Assembly: GCF_005144415.1 (NCBI RefSeq) | Contig: NZ_SWJE01000006.1 | Coordinates: forward strand, 186,001 to 250,000 | Reading direction: 5' to 3' | DNA from: Trinickia terrae | GTDB taxonomy: Bacteria > Pseudomonadota > Gammaproteobacteria > Burkholderiales > Burkholderiaceae | DNA length: 64,000 bases | Shown here: in pieces, positions 7,567 through 17,289 of the stretch | How positions within the stretch are numbered: position 1 is the stretch's first letter | How the letters are laid out: each line of letters starts with the position of its first letter | Program-made: the position numbers and the translations under genes | Notes under the pieces: model-generated | Databases searched by the model: none | What the model was told of the DNA's origin: nothing | Seen by the model: only the letters and a program-made list of their open reading frames with translations

Positions 7567-9732
7567 CTACGCCGTGAACCCAGGCCCCCAATTCGCATCG
7601 GTGACGAACTCCAGGCAAGCATGCGCAGCGAGCGGACGGCTGAAGAAGTAGCCCTGGAATCGATCACAGCCCAGCGCCGAGAGACACTTCAGTTGACACT
7701 CGTTCTCGACGCCCTCGACCACCAGCGAAAGATTGAGCGTGCGGCTCAGGTCGGCCACGCTTTTGACGATGTGCTCATTAACGCTGCCGGGACTGACATC
7801 CGCCAGAGCGCGATCGATCTTCACCGTATCCAGCGGCAGCTCGCGCAGATAGTGCAGCGACGTATGCCCCATGCCGAAATCGTCCAACGCCACCTTGACG
7901 CCGACCTCGCGAAGCCGTCTCAAGTTATCGATCGCAATGACGTCCGGCAGCAGCATGGTGGACTCCGTGATCTCGAGTTCTAGCCACGAAGGCCGCAATT
8001 GCTCCCGCCGCAGGATGTCGAGCACCTTCCGATGAAACTCCCGATCCAGCAGTTGCCGCGGGGAGAGATTGACGGCCATCACGAAGTCGTCCGGCAGAAC
8101 CTCTCGCCAAGCGTTTCTTTGGCGGCATGCAAGCGACAGAATCTGCAATCCGAGACGGTCGGTCTGGCCCGCATCGTCGGCAATCGCCACGACGACCGGC
8201 GGCGCCACCCGCCCCAGAAAAGGATGCTGCCAGCGCAGCAGCGCCTCGGCGCCGAAAACACGCCCGGTCCGGAAATCCACCTGCGGCTGGAACTCGAGGA
8301 AGATCTGTCCCTCCGTCTTGACGGCATCCTCGAGATCGCTCGCCAGCGCGACGGCCATCCGCCCCTCTTCGCCGGGGAGATCAAGACAACGTTTCGCTTT
8401 CAGCCCCGTCTCCGGCGACTCCGCGATGTGAAGCAGGGAGGCGAGCACTTCCTGGCCTCGCTTCCCCGCCAGATATTCGGCCATCAGGACAAACGGGACA
8501 TACACCATCGTCCCTGCCACCAGGGCGAGCAACTGGACCAGCGTTCCGGAAAACGAGCCCGTGACCGCGTAGCCGCTATAAAGAACCGGTGTCGTCCACG
8601 CGATGCTGTAGCCCGGCTGCGGCATCAGGTGGACGACGATGGCCGCATAGGCGATGAGAATCTGCACGACCGGGGCCAATATGAACGGAATGGCATAAAC
8701 CGGATTGAGCACCAGCGGCAATCCGAACAGCAAAGGCTCGTTCACGTTGAACAGCGCCGGCAGCATCATGAAGAGCGCCAGCTTCCGCCCGCGAACCGTG
8801 CGGCTGACCAGCAGCAGCGCGAGGATGAGGCTCAGCGTGCCGCCGGAGCCTCCCATGCGGGCGAATGCCGCGAAAAAGTCGTAGGTAAAGATGAACTGGA
8901 GATGGCCGCCGTTCACCACCGCAGCGATATTGGCGTTCGACGCCGGCACCAGCACGTGCTCCTGGACGGCGTATAGCGCGTTCGGTCCATGGATGCCGAA
9001 GAGCCACAGCACTTGACTCGCCGTCTCGTAGCCGACGCCGAACAGCGGACTCGTGGAGAACTTCGAGAACGGCGCGGCAAGCAGCGTGCTCAACGTCCCG
9101 ATGAAATTCGACCCGCCCGCCGCAAACAGCGCCACCTTGAGCAAAGCGAAAAGCAGGATCGTCAGCATCCCGGCCGGCAACACCGTGAACACATCGCCGA
9201 CCAGAGGATCGTTGCTGAGGTTGCGCAGCGGAACCCGCAAACAGCGGATGCCGCAGAGCTTCAAGAAAAGACAGCCGCCAAGCGAAGCGACCAGCAGCGC
9301 GCCAAGCATCCCCCGGCCGAGCGAGAGCGATGCGCTCAGCGTCCCTTCGCTATCCCCCGCGATCAGCGTAAAGAAGCAGGACACCACGACGATCGTGGCG
9401 ACCGTGGGATTGACATGGCGATGACCGAGCCGCTGGTTATGAAGATTCGTCAGGGCGTCGGCGAAGCCATACAAGGCGACGAGCGCGCCAATACCGAAGG
9501 TGCCGGCGAGCAGGTTGTCGCAGAAGAAGTCCAGACGCGGGCCGAAGACCTTCATCAGCCACCGGTGCATGTCGACGCTTGACGGATAGCGCAGCAACAG
9601 CGCCAGCGCGCCGCTCATGATGAGCGGCAGGGGCAACGCAAGCCCGCGGCGAATGGCGATGAAATACGGCCTGCGGTCGATTCGCTCGATGATGGTTAAG
9701 AAACTGAGCCAGCGCGCAGGCTTTTTCGTCAT
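7567..9732 (-). CDS. PTS EIIC (cellobiose/lactose type) fused to EAL c-di-GMP phosphodiesterase
   Basis: A 721-residue membrane protein. Residues about 20-430 form a PTS sugar permease domain with many hydrophobic helices, the LFGIHGPN segment (244-251) and the EIIC signature FNVNEPLLFGLPLVLNP (328-344). Residues about 470-710 form an EAL domain with apparently complete catalytic residues: Glu496 in EALLRW, Asn555 in VNLS, Glu587 in ELEIT, Asp617-Asp618 in DDFG, Lys638 in VKID and Glu673 in VEGVE. No EIIA or EIIB is encoded nearby, so the permease half may act as a sugar sensor controlling c-di-GMP breakdown instead of a classical transporter; that is inference. Such fusions occur in Burkholderiaceae as far as I know. 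Confidence 0.9.
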   Translation of the reverse strand: MTKKPARWLSFLTIIERIDRRPYFIAIRRGLALPLPLIMSGALALLLRYPSSVDMHRWLMKVFGPRLDFFCDNLLAGTFGIGALVALYGFADALTNLHNQRLGHRHVNPTVATIVVVSCFFTLIAGDSEGTLSASLSLGRGMLGALLVASLGGCLFLKLCGIRCLRVPLRNLSNDPLVGDVFTVLPAGMLTILLFALLKVALFAAGGSNFIGTLSTLLAAPFSKFSTSPLFGVGYETASQVLWLFGIHGPNALYAVQEHVLVPASNANIAAVVNGGHLQFIFTYDFFAAFARMGGSGGTLSLILALLLVSRTVRGRKLALFMMLPALFNVNEPLLFGLPLVLNPVYAIPFILAPVVQILIAYAAIVVHLMPQPGYSIAWTTPVLYSGYAVTGSFSGTLVQLLALVAGTMVYVPFVLMAEYLAGKRGQEVLASLLHIAESPETGLKAKRCLDLPGEEGRMAVALASDLEDAVKTEGQIFLEFQPQVDFRTGRVFGAEALLRWQHPFLGRVAPPVVVAIADDAGQTDRLGLQILSLACRQRNAWREVLPDDFVMAVNLSPRQLLDREFHRKVLDILRREQLRPSWLELEITESTMLLPDVIAIDNLRRLREVGVKVALDDFGMGHTSLHYLRELPLDTVKIDRALADVSPGSVNEHIVKSVADLSRTLNLSLVVEGVENECQLKCLSALGCDRFQGYFFSRPLAAHACLEFVTDANWGPGFTA

Positions 9733-10062
9733 TGTGGGGTCGACCCGGTTCGATACGACTTGAACGTTAACGGACCGGGCGCGAATTAACTAAAGAGCCG
9801 TTTGTGTAGGCATTCCCCGAAATTTGAGTCAGGAAAGGCTTTTAGGTCAGAACACCTCCCACGTTTCGGCAGCCGTGTCCCGCGATATCGCTGGCGCAGC
9901 GCCCGTCCCATCGTCGGATCGCTTCTCGACCGCTTTCGATTTTCCACCCCTTACCAACGCTTTTCTCGCAGGGCTTCGCGGCCCGCGGCCTTCACTTTGT
10001 CGAGGGTCATCTCGTCTTTGCGCCAGAGCTTGGCCGACTAGCCTTCCATTTTATTTATCGGT
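9733..10062. other. 330-base intergenic region
   Basis: It lies between two minus-strand genes, downstream of the cyclase gene and upstream of the EIIC-EAL gene, whose promoter it should carry. A short minus-strand frame (about 9952-10040) reads AKLWRKDEMTLDKVKAAG and resembles a real protein C-terminus, but a TAG closes it after three codons from the nearest ATG. It may be a gene remnant. No other feature seen. Confidence 0.5.
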
Positions 10063-13000
10063 TCAAACCCGCAGACCAGAAGCCGCAAGCGCGGCATCCA
10101 CCGGCGGAAGATAGCCCGCAAACCCCGCTTCCGTCAGCGCCACCCGCACGCGCTCCAGTTCGCGCCGCGCGGCTTCGTCGGCTTGCCCTTGCATGAAGCG
10201 CGCAAGAACGCGGCCGCGCGCCGCGAACAAATCGGCCCACGGCAGCGGTTCGTTGCGCGTGTAGTCCTCGAGCGCCGTCGCGTAGCGCAGCACGTTCTCC
10301 GCGTCGCCGATCGAGAGCATCGCTTCGATTGCTTCGCGGTAGAACCACAAGTGGTTGTGACCCACGGCCCCACGCCGCAACAGTTCCTCACCTTCGGCGA
10401 GGAGCGCGGCGCGCTCCGCGCCGTCCTCGACCGCGCGGCACAGCGTGCCGATGATCTTCGGCCCGACGAACTGGATGCCCACTTCGCGGCACATGGCGAG
10501 CGCATCGCGGAGTAAGCCGGCAGCCTCGCTGCGCCGCCCGGCGTCAAGCAGCACGCGCCCCCGCATCTCGATGCATTGCGCCTCGAAACGCCGCGCGCCA
10601 ATCTGCCGGACCAGCCGCAATACCCGTTCGAGATGGCATTCGGCAGCCGGCGCATCGCACAACTCCACACAGGAGGTGACACCCAGCAACTCGCACAGCA
10701 TCTGCGCGCGCGGTTGTCCGGCCAGCTCGGCCGCGCGCGCGGCGCCGACCGCATCCTCGCGCGCCTGCCGCACCTCGTTGAGATACATGCGGCTGAAGCC
10801 TTGCATCGGACGATTGGCGACCTCGATGCCGCCGAAGCCGTGCTCGCGGGCGAGCGCGACGCTGTGGCTGAAATGCTCGAAAGCCGTGCGCATGCGGCCT
10901 TGCGCATAGGCGGCGTCGCCGAGCCCGCCGAGCGCGCGCGCCTCCCCTTCGGGCGAGCCGAGACGCTGCGCGTAGGCGAGCCCGCGCTCGTGCTCGGCGC
11001 TGCACTCCTTGATCTTGCCGAGGGGGAAAAGAATGTTGCCGCGCAGATGATGCAGGCGCGCGAGCTCGGCCACCATCTCCTCGCGTTCCGCGAGCGCTTG
11101 AGCGGAGTCGAGCAGCGTCAGCGCCTCGGCAAGACCTTCGCTCACCCGCAAGCCTTCCGCGAGCCCGAGCTGGCAGCGGCAGCGGCTCATGTCGTCGGGA
11201 GCAGCGGCCAGCGCCGCCCGGTACGTCGCAATCGATGCAGCGGTGTCGCCCAGATCGCGCTGCAGCTCGCCGATGCAGCAGCTGAGCGCGTGACGGTCCG
11301 CATCCGTCTGCGCAATGTCGAGCCCTCGTCCGGCAAGGCGCAGCGCCGCCTCGATCAGATGCGCCTTGCGCTGCAGAGCGGCGGCGGCCAGATAGGCCTG
11401 CGGCGCGCGCTCGTCCTCCGCGCGGTCCAGGTGCTGCGCGTGGAGCGTCGGATCGCTCGCCGCGAACCAGTCGGCGGCGCGCCGATGCAGCTCGCGCCGG
11501 CGCACATGCAGCAGCGTCGAATACGCGCCCTCCTGGATCAGCGCGTGCGCGAACAGGAAGTCGTCGCCCTCCGGCAGCACTAGCGCGTTGGCGAGCAGTC
11601 CCTCGCAAGCGTAGTCCGGGTCGTCGACGAGTCGCCTCAGCAGCTCGAGCTCGAAACGCTGGCCGATCACCGCGGCCGCCTGGAACGCCTGCCGGTCGCG
11701 CGGCGTGAGGCGATCCATGCGCGCGAGCACGAGGCTCTGGATCGACGCGGGAACGGTCTTCGCGCTGCCTTCCTCCGCGTTGCGCAAGAGCTGTTCGAGA
11801 AACAGCGGATTGCCGCCCGCGCGCTCGATGCACGCGAGCGCGATGCGCTGGCTCGCGTCGATGAAGCTGCCGGCCAGGCTCAACGCCTCGTCCTTGCGCA
11901 GCGGGCCGAGATCGAACGTGGCGAACGGGATGTCGCGGCAGCGCGCCCGCCAGGCGGCATCGAGCGGATCGCCTTCCGCGCGCGAGGTCATGACGAGCAG
12001 GCCGGGGCCGTTGGCGATGCCCGCCGCGAAAGCGGCCAGATAGTCGAGCACCTGCGGATCGGCCCAATGCAGGTCTTCCACGACGATCATCGTCGCCGCG
12101 CGCCGGCAGGCGTCTTCAATCAAGCGCGCCGCGCACGCCTGCTTGCCGCGCGTGCGAACAGCGTGGCTCATCGCATCGTAAAGCGTGCGCCATTCGTCCG
12201 CTGGCGGCAGATCGAGCAAGTCGTGGAGAAACACGCGCTGCTCGGCCTTGACCATGCCGGCCTCGGCAACGCGCCCGGCGGCGCTTAGCCGCGCCTGGCC
12301 CGGCGCGCCGGGCGGCAGTCCGAGCAGGCTGCCGATCACCGCGCGCACGGGTCCCTGCCCTTTGCCCACGCCGAAATCGAGCACGAGGGCGCGATGGATC
12401 GAGAAGCCCTGCGCCTGGGCATGGCCGCGCATCTCGTCGACGAGACGCGTCTTGCCGATGCCCGCCTCCCCGCGGACGTAGACGATGTGCCCCAGCCGTT
12501 GCTCGAGACACGCGTGCACGATGCCCTGAAATTGCTCGAGCTCGGCGCGACGTCCGACGAAGCGGCTGCGGCTCGCCGCCGGCTCGCTCGCCATGCCGAG
12601 CAGGCGCCAGACGCGCACGGGCGCGTCGATGCCCTTGAGGCTGATGTCGCCGGCCAGCTCGCAGACCGCGCCCGCGCCGAGCACGCGCTGCACGTCGGCG
12701 GAGAGCAGGGTCTCGCCGGCGTGCGCCGTGGCCACGAGCCGAGCGGCGAGATTGACCGGATCGCCGTGCACCGTGTAGTCTCGCGCGCCGCCGCGGCCCA
12801 GCGCGCCCGCGACCACCTCGCCGCTCGCGATGCCGATGTGCGCCTGCAACTGCCGCGCAGTCTGCCCGCGCAGTTGCGCGAGCGCTTCGTGGATGTCGAG
12901 CGCGGCGCGGGCGGCGCGCAGCGTATCGGTCTCGTGGGCGCGCGGCGCGCCGAACAGGGCCATGACGGCGTCGCCGATGTGCTTGTCGATCGTGCCGCCG

Positions 13001-13362
13001 TAGGCGAGCACGATCTCGTCGACAAGCGCCGTATAGCGGCCGATCAGCGCGCGCAACTCCTCGGGATCGAGCGTGTGCGACAGCGCCGTGAACCCGCAGA
13101 GGTCGGCGAAGAGAATGGTGACTTGGCGCCGCTCGTCTTGCGGCGCATCGGCGGCGGAAGCGAGCGTTGGAGCAGGCGCCGCAGCGGCGTGCTCGGCGAT
13201 GGCGGCGAGGATGCGCTTGCGGTGCCCGAGCGACTGCACGCCGAGCTCTTTCAAATCCGCATCGCTCAGCTTAGGCAGCATCGCCTCGTCGACGTCGTTC
13301 TCGGCGAACGTGCGCGCATATTGCTCGAGCCCCAATCCGCCCAGCCATTGTTCGATATTCAT
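10063..13362 (-). CDS. SAM-domain class III adenylate/guanylate cyclase with AAA-type ATPase and TPR region
   Basis: A 1099-residue signalling protein. A SAM domain (about 1-60, IEQWLGGLGLEQYARTFAEN) is followed by a class III nucleotidyl cyclase domain (about 79-255). The two metal-binding aspartates are present: Asp87 in FADLCGFT and Asp131 in GDAVMALFG. DPVNLAARL (201-209) supplies the Asn/Arg pair that stabilises the transition state. An ATPase domain follows (Walker A GEAGIGKT at 298-305, later VVEDLHWAD as Walker B), then a long helical TPR-like C-terminus. No membrane segment. It most likely makes cAMP; the substrate is not certain. It is divergent from the SulP gene that encodes a cyclic-nucleotide-binding domain. 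Confidence 0.9.
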   Translation of the reverse strand: MNIEQWLGGLGLEQYARTFAENDVDEAMLPKLSDADLKELGVQSLGHRKRILAAIAEHAAAAPAPTLASAADAPQDERRQVTILFADLCGFTALSHTLDPEELRALIGRYTALVDEIVLAYGGTIDKHIGDAVMALFGAPRAHETDTLRAARAALDIHEALAQLRGQTARQLQAHIGIASGEVVAGALGRGGARDYTVHGDPVNLAARLVATAHAGETLLSADVQRVLGAGAVCELAGDISLKGIDAPVRVWRLLGMASEPAASRSRFVGRRAELEQFQGIVHACLEQRLGHIVYVRGEAGIGKTRLVDEMRGHAQAQGFSIHRALVLDFGVGKGQGPVRAVIGSLLGLPPGAPGQARLSAAGRVAEAGMVKAEQRVFLHDLLDLPPADEWRTLYDAMSHAVRTRGKQACAARLIEDACRRAATMIVVEDLHWADPQVLDYLAAFAAGIANGPGLLVMTSRAEGDPLDAAWRARCRDIPFATFDLGPLRKDEALSLAGSFIDASQRIALACIERAGGNPLFLEQLLRNAEEGSAKTVPASIQSLVLARMDRLTPRDRQAFQAAAVIGQRFELELLRRLVDDPDYACEGLLANALVLPEGDDFLFAHALIQEGAYSTLLHVRRRELHRRAADWFAASDPTLHAQHLDRAEDERAPQAYLAAAALQRKAHLIEAALRLAGRGLDIAQTDADRHALSCCIGELQRDLGDTAASIATYRAALAAAPDDMSRCRCQLGLAEGLRVSEGLAEALTLLDSAQALAEREEMVAELARLHHLRGNILFPLGKIKECSAEHERGLAYAQRLGSPEGEARALGGLGDAAYAQGRMRTAFEHFSHSVALAREHGFGGIEVANRPMQGFSRMYLNEVRQAREDAVGAARAAELAGQPRAQMLCELLGVTSCVELCDAPAAECHLERVLRLVRQIGARRFEAQCIEMRGRVLLDAGRRSEAAGLLRDALAMCREVGIQFVGPKIIGTLCRAVEDGAERAALLAEGEELLRRGAVGHNHLWFYREAIEAMLSIGDAENVLRYATALEDYTRNEPLPWADLFAARGRVLARFMQGQADEAARRELERVRVALTEAGFAGYLPPVDAALAASGLRV

Positions 13363-13571
13363 CGTATTCGCCTCTATGCGCAGCTGCCCGGCGAGCCGTG
13401 CGCCGCGAACCGAAAAAGCAGACGAAACGATTCCACGGCATTTGCTCGTCGAGCGTCGGTGCGCGGCCCCACGCTCCTTCTCGACCGAACCGGCGCTTAC
13501 TTAGTGTAGGCGCTCACCCAGCACACCGTATGACGTTTGACAGTGCTCGAAACCGGGACGGATACTGACCG

Positions 13572-15839
13572 ATGCATCCCGCGCGCCGCCGCATGTCATC
13601 GGGAGTCGCCGTGAAACCGGATACGACAGGCTCAGTCTCCGAGGCCGCTCCGAGCTCCCGCATCGAGGGCTTGCTCGGCGACATGACGGCAGGCGTCGTC
13701 TCGATGCTCGTCATGCTCTGCTACGCAATGAGCCTCGGCACGCTGATCTTCAGCGCGGACCTCGCGCGCTACGCCGTGCTCGGCGTGCCGACCGCGCTCG
13801 TGAGCTGCGTCGTGACCGCGCTCGTGATCGCGTTGACGAGCTCGATGCGCCTGAACATCGCCGGCCCCGACAGCAACGCCACGGCGTTTCTCGCGGGCGT
13901 CGCGGCAGGCGTGGCGAGCAGCGTGCGCGCCGACGGCGGTTCCCCGCAGACGATTCTCCTGACGGTCCTGATCGCCATCGCGGTCTGCTCGATCGTGACG
14001 GGCATCGTGCTTTACGCGCTGGGGTCCACGAAACGCAGCCGCTCGCTGCAGTTCCTGCCGTATCCGGTGGTGGGCGGCTTCCTGGCCGGCACGGGCTTCC
14101 TGCTGCTGGCCGGCGCGTTGCGCGTGCTGACGGGCGAGCCGCTCGCGTGGCGCACGCTCGCGCTGCTCGCGCACCTGCACTGGCTCGCGTGGGCGCCCGC
14201 ATTGCTCGTGGGCGTGCTGGCCACGCTCCTGACCCGCACCTGGAAGCACGCGGCCGCCTTGCCGCTCGTGCTCGCGTTCGGGATCGCACTGTTCTACGGC
14301 CTGCTGCACGCAGCGGGCCTCTCGATCGACGGCGCGCGCAGCATGGGCCTGCTGCTGCCGCGCATGGCGCTGCACCTGCCGCAGCTTCCCGTGCTGCATG
14401 TGCCCGCGCCGTTCGCGCAGGCCCGCGTCGACTGGGCCGCCATCGGCGCGCACCTGCCCGAAACCCTGGTGGTCACGACGGCCTCGGCGGTCACGATCCT
14501 GATGAATTCGACCGCCATCGGCGCGGCGACGGGCCAGGACGTCGACCTCAATCGCGAGATGCGCGCGGCGGGCCTCGCCAATGTCGCGAGCGGACTGCTC
14601 GGCGGCACCGTCGGCTACCAATCGTTCAACCGCTCGATGCTCAACGCGCGCGCCGGCGCGACGAGCCGGGTCGCAGGCGTGTTCGCGGCGCTCGCGTGCC
14701 TGATCGTGCTCGCGGTCTCGCCGGATCTCGTCGCGTTGTTCCCGGTGCCGGTGCTGGTCGGGCTGCAGCTTTTCATGGGACTGCGCTTGCTGATGGAGTG
14801 GCTCGTCGGCGCGTATGCGAAGCTCGCCTGGTACGAGTATCTGCTGGTGCCCGCGATCCTCGTCGTCATCGCCGGGTATGGCGTGATCGCGGGCGTGGTG
14901 GCCGGCATCGTCGCCGCCTGCGTGACGTTCACGCTGCTCTATGGCCGCGTCAGCTGCATACGCATGGAGTTCGACGCCGCGACCCGCACCTCGGCCGTCG
15001 AACGCAGCATCGAGGAGACCCAGCAGCTTCGCCGGATCGGCACGCAGGTCTGCGGGATGTGCCTGCAAGGCTTTCTGTTCTTCGGCACGGCCAATTCGAT
15101 CCTGCAGCGCATCCGCACGCGGCTCGCCGCGCGCGATGCGGCGCCGGTCCGCTACGTGGTGCTCGATTTCGCCGCGACCAACGGCATGGATGCTTCGGTG
15201 TCGATCAGCTTCGTCAAGCTCCGGCAGCTCTGCGCGAAGATGAACGCGGACCTCGTGCTGACGGCCCTGCCGCATCGCTCGCGCGATCTGCTCGTGAAGA
15301 CCGGCACGCTCAAGCTGCGGATTCACGAGTTCGACACGCTCGATGCGGGGCTGGAATGGGTCGAGGAACAGTTGCTCGCGCCGACCGCGCGCGCGGCGGA
15401 TCGTGAAGACAATTTCCATGCGGCGCTGGCGCCGCATTTCTCACCGAGCGCGCTCGACGCGCTGACCGCGCGGCTCGAAACGTGCGACCTGCAGGCAGGT
15501 CAGGCGTTGTTCAGGCGCGGCGAGCCCGGCGACGCGCTCTACCTCGTCGAGCGCGGACGCGTGGCGGTCTCGCTGCCGCTCGCGGGCGCCCGCTCGGTGC
15601 GGCTGCGTTCGTTCGGGCCCGGCACGGTCGTCGGCGAGATGGCCGTGTACACGCGGGAGCGGCGCAGCGCGGACGTGCACGCCGAAGCGCCCACGCGCGT
15701 GCGGCGCCTGTCGCTCGCGGCGCTCGCCGAGCTCGAGCGCGACAACCCCGAGGCCGCGCAGCAGTTCCATCGCTTTCTCGTCAAGGTCATCGCATCCAGG
15801 CTCGCCGTCGCCAATGAGGCGCTGCGCGCCGCTTATTGA
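13572..15839 (+). CDS. SulP-family anion transporter with STAS and cyclic-nucleotide-binding domains
   Basis: Up to 755 residues. The first roughly 450 are a SulP permease: many hydrophobic helices, LNIAGPDSNATAFLAG early on, and ASGLLGGTVGYQSFNRSMLNARAG in the core. A STAS domain follows (VRYVVLDFAATNGMDASVSISF). The last roughly 125 residues are a cNMP-binding domain (LFRRGEPGDALYLVERGRVAV, then GTVVGEMAVYTRERRSADV), where GEMA and the following Arg/Ser form the phosphate-binding cassette. The substrate is probably sulfate, bicarbonate or an organic anion. Starts at ATG 13572, ATG 13593 or GTG 13611 are possible; the GTG has the best ribosome site (GGGAG). Divergent from the class III cyclase gene, whose product could gate it. 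Confidence 0.9.
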   Translation: MHPARRRMSSGVAVKPDTTGSVSEAAPSSRIEGLLGDMTAGVVSMLVMLCYAMSLGTLIFSADLARYAVLGVPTALVSCVVTALVIALTSSMRLNIAGPDSNATAFLAGVAAGVASSVRADGGSPQTILLTVLIAIAVCSIVTGIVLYALGSTKRSRSLQFLPYPVVGGFLAGTGFLLLAGALRVLTGEPLAWRTLALLAHLHWLAWAPALLVGVLATLLTRTWKHAAALPLVLAFGIALFYGLLHAAGLSIDGARSMGLLLPRMALHLPQLPVLHVPAPFAQARVDWAAIGAHLPETLVVTTASAVTILMNSTAIGAATGQDVDLNREMRAAGLANVASGLLGGTVGYQSFNRSMLNARAGATSRVAGVFAALACLIVLAVSPDLVALFPVPVLVGLQLFMGLRLLMEWLVGAYAKLAWYEYLLVPAILVVIAGYGVIAGVVAGIVAACVTFTLLYGRVSCIRMEFDAATRTSAVERSIEETQQLRRIGTQVCGMCLQGFLFFGTANSILQRIRTRLAARDAAPVRYVVLDFAATNGMDASVSISFVKLRQLCAKMNADLVLTALPHRSRDLLVKTGTLKLRIHEFDTLDAGLEWVEEQLLAPTARAADREDNFHAALAPHFSPSALDALTARLETCDLQAGQALFRRGEPGDALYLVERGRVAVSLPLAGARSVRLRSFGPGTVVGEMAVYTRERRSADVHAEAPTRVRRLSLAALAELERDNPEAAQQFHRFLVKVIASRLAVANEALRAAY

Positions 15840-15933
15840 GGCTAGGCACGTGTGCGTTCGACGACCCGACGATGGCGGCCCAGCTTTTCACCGCTTTCGA
15901 CGCCCCAACGAGCAATCCGCGAGGTAATTAAGT

Positions 15934-17289
15934 CTAAGGGTGGTACCTATAGTAGGTTTCGTCGAAACCACCACGCACGGAATCTTTTGCCACGACAATG
16001 TCCGCTGATTCCATGGTCACCGGTGAGGGATCTTGACCAAAGTTCATATACCAAAATAATGGAGTCGAGCCGCGCGGCGGTATTTGCGTAAGTGGACGCA
16101 CAGCCGTGACCGATGTACTGGCTAGATATGGAGACGTAAATCCACGCAAGTACGATGGCGTGATAACCGCCTGGATGCGATATGTGCCCTCCTTCAATTG
16201 GTCGCACGTTGGCTGAAAGATGACTTGCGTTGAGCCGCCGCTTACAACGCTGGTGGTATTGCTACCGTCCGGAGCAGTGACAGTATAGGTAGTGGAACCG
16301 TCATCCACCGATGCCGCAATTTCCATCGGCCCCTCTGGGTTGTAGTACCCGAATGAGCTTGCATTCGCAGCGGCAGACTTCATCAACCCAAGCGTTTGCG
16401 CTTCGAGCCCGAGTTGTTGGTTCAAATAGACGCCGACAAAAGCGTGGCCCAATTTGTCATAGCTGTAAGTCGCCGCGCCAGAATCGAAGTTGGCAGGCGC
16501 TGGCGCGAGCAGACCATATGTGGAGGCAAGCAAAACCGCCGCCTTTGCAATTACGCGGTCCTCCATGCTGGTGACGTACAAGCCCGTGTCCGGCGCGTTC
16601 GCCGGCGTTGCGACGTTGACGACTTGAATTTGCGGCGCGATCTCGTAGGCGCCCGGGTTATACGAGTTTGGAATTGCCAGCTGCGTTCGTTTATACAGTG
16701 CCTGAGCAAACATATTGCCCTCGGAGTGGGCGACGATAACCACCTTTTCTCCGAATGACGCGTCTACTGTCAATCGAGCGGTGATCCGCTCGAGCGTGGC
16801 CGCCGCTGCGGGATCCAAACCATTCAGCACCGTCGTAGCCACAGCGTCGCGTTCCACCTGCGCAACCGCGTCCAAGTCCGCACCGGCAAGTGTGTTGGGC
16901 ACGGCCCCGATCAGCCTTAGCCCCTGTTCGATGAATTCCCATGCGGGTGCGCTATCGAGGTACTCGCCGAACTTCTGCGCGATCAGCTTGCGAAAGATGT
17001 CCAGGACCAACCCTTCAGACGGGTTATAGAGCGAATGAACAGGGCCATAGTGCGGCTGGCCGTATTGATCCATTCGAGCCCCGAGCTTTGTGGCCTCCGC
17101 TTGCTCCTCAAACTCATTCGGCGCCCCGACCCCATTGACGTAGTACACGATCGGCGACGTGGTGCACACCGCGAAGGGGCCGGAGGTGAGCACGGCCGAA
17201 CTAGCGAAAACTGATCGAACGAAGCCGCTGAATAGGATCGCAATCGCCAGGACCGATACGGCGACGCGACGTCCAAGTGCTCGAGTCAT
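15934..17289 (-). CDS. Secreted alpha/beta-hydrolase-like protein
   Basis: 451 residues starting with a clear signal peptide (ALGRRVAVSVLAIAILFSGFV, cleavage probably near VFAS). A strand followed by IVAHSEGNMFAQALYK (184-200) carries a nucleophile elbow AHSEGN with Ser189, as in lipases and esterases, and VYYVNGVGAP (48-57) resembles the oxyanion strand. A likely catalytic His is in KLGHAFVG. The C-terminal quarter looks like a beta-sandwich (SSFGYYNPEGPMEIAASVDDG onward). The substrate is unknown. Its ATG overlaps the stop of the upstream lipoprotein gene (ATGA), so the two are co-translated. Codon use is less G/C-extreme than in neighbouring genes. Confidence 0.7.
   Translation of the reverse strand: MTRALGRRVAVSVLAIAILFSGFVRSVFASSAVLTSGPFAVCTTSPIVYYVNGVGAPNEFEEQAEATKLGARMDQYGQPHYGPVHSLYNPSEGLVLDIFRKLIAQKFGEYLDSAPAWEFIEQGLRLIGAVPNTLAGADLDAVAQVERDAVATTVLNGLDPAAAATLERITARLTVDASFGEKVVIVAHSEGNMFAQALYKRTQLAIPNSYNPGAYEIAPQIQVVNVATPANAPDTGLYVTSMEDRVIAKAAVLLASTYGLLAPAPANFDSGAATYSYDKLGHAFVGVYLNQQLGLEAQTLGLMKSAAANASSFGYYNPEGPMEIAASVDDGSTTYTVTAPDGSNTTSVVSGGSTQVIFQPTCDQLKEGTYRIQAVITPSYLRGFTSPYLASTSVTAVRPLTQIPPRGSTPLFWYMNFGQDPSPVTMESADIVVAKDSVRGGFDETYYRYHP

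Noticed and set aside
9952-10040. Possible small gene reading AKLWRKDEMTLDKVKAAG on the minus strand
   Set aside because: A TAG follows three codons after the only good ATG, so at most a remnant.
13632-15437. A 601-codon minus-strand frame, and similar long antisense frames at 5184-7320, 29544-32375 and 59929-62337
   Set aside because: Low-complexity Arg/His/Asp-rich shadows of the SulP, LysR, nfrA and GGDEF-EAL genes.
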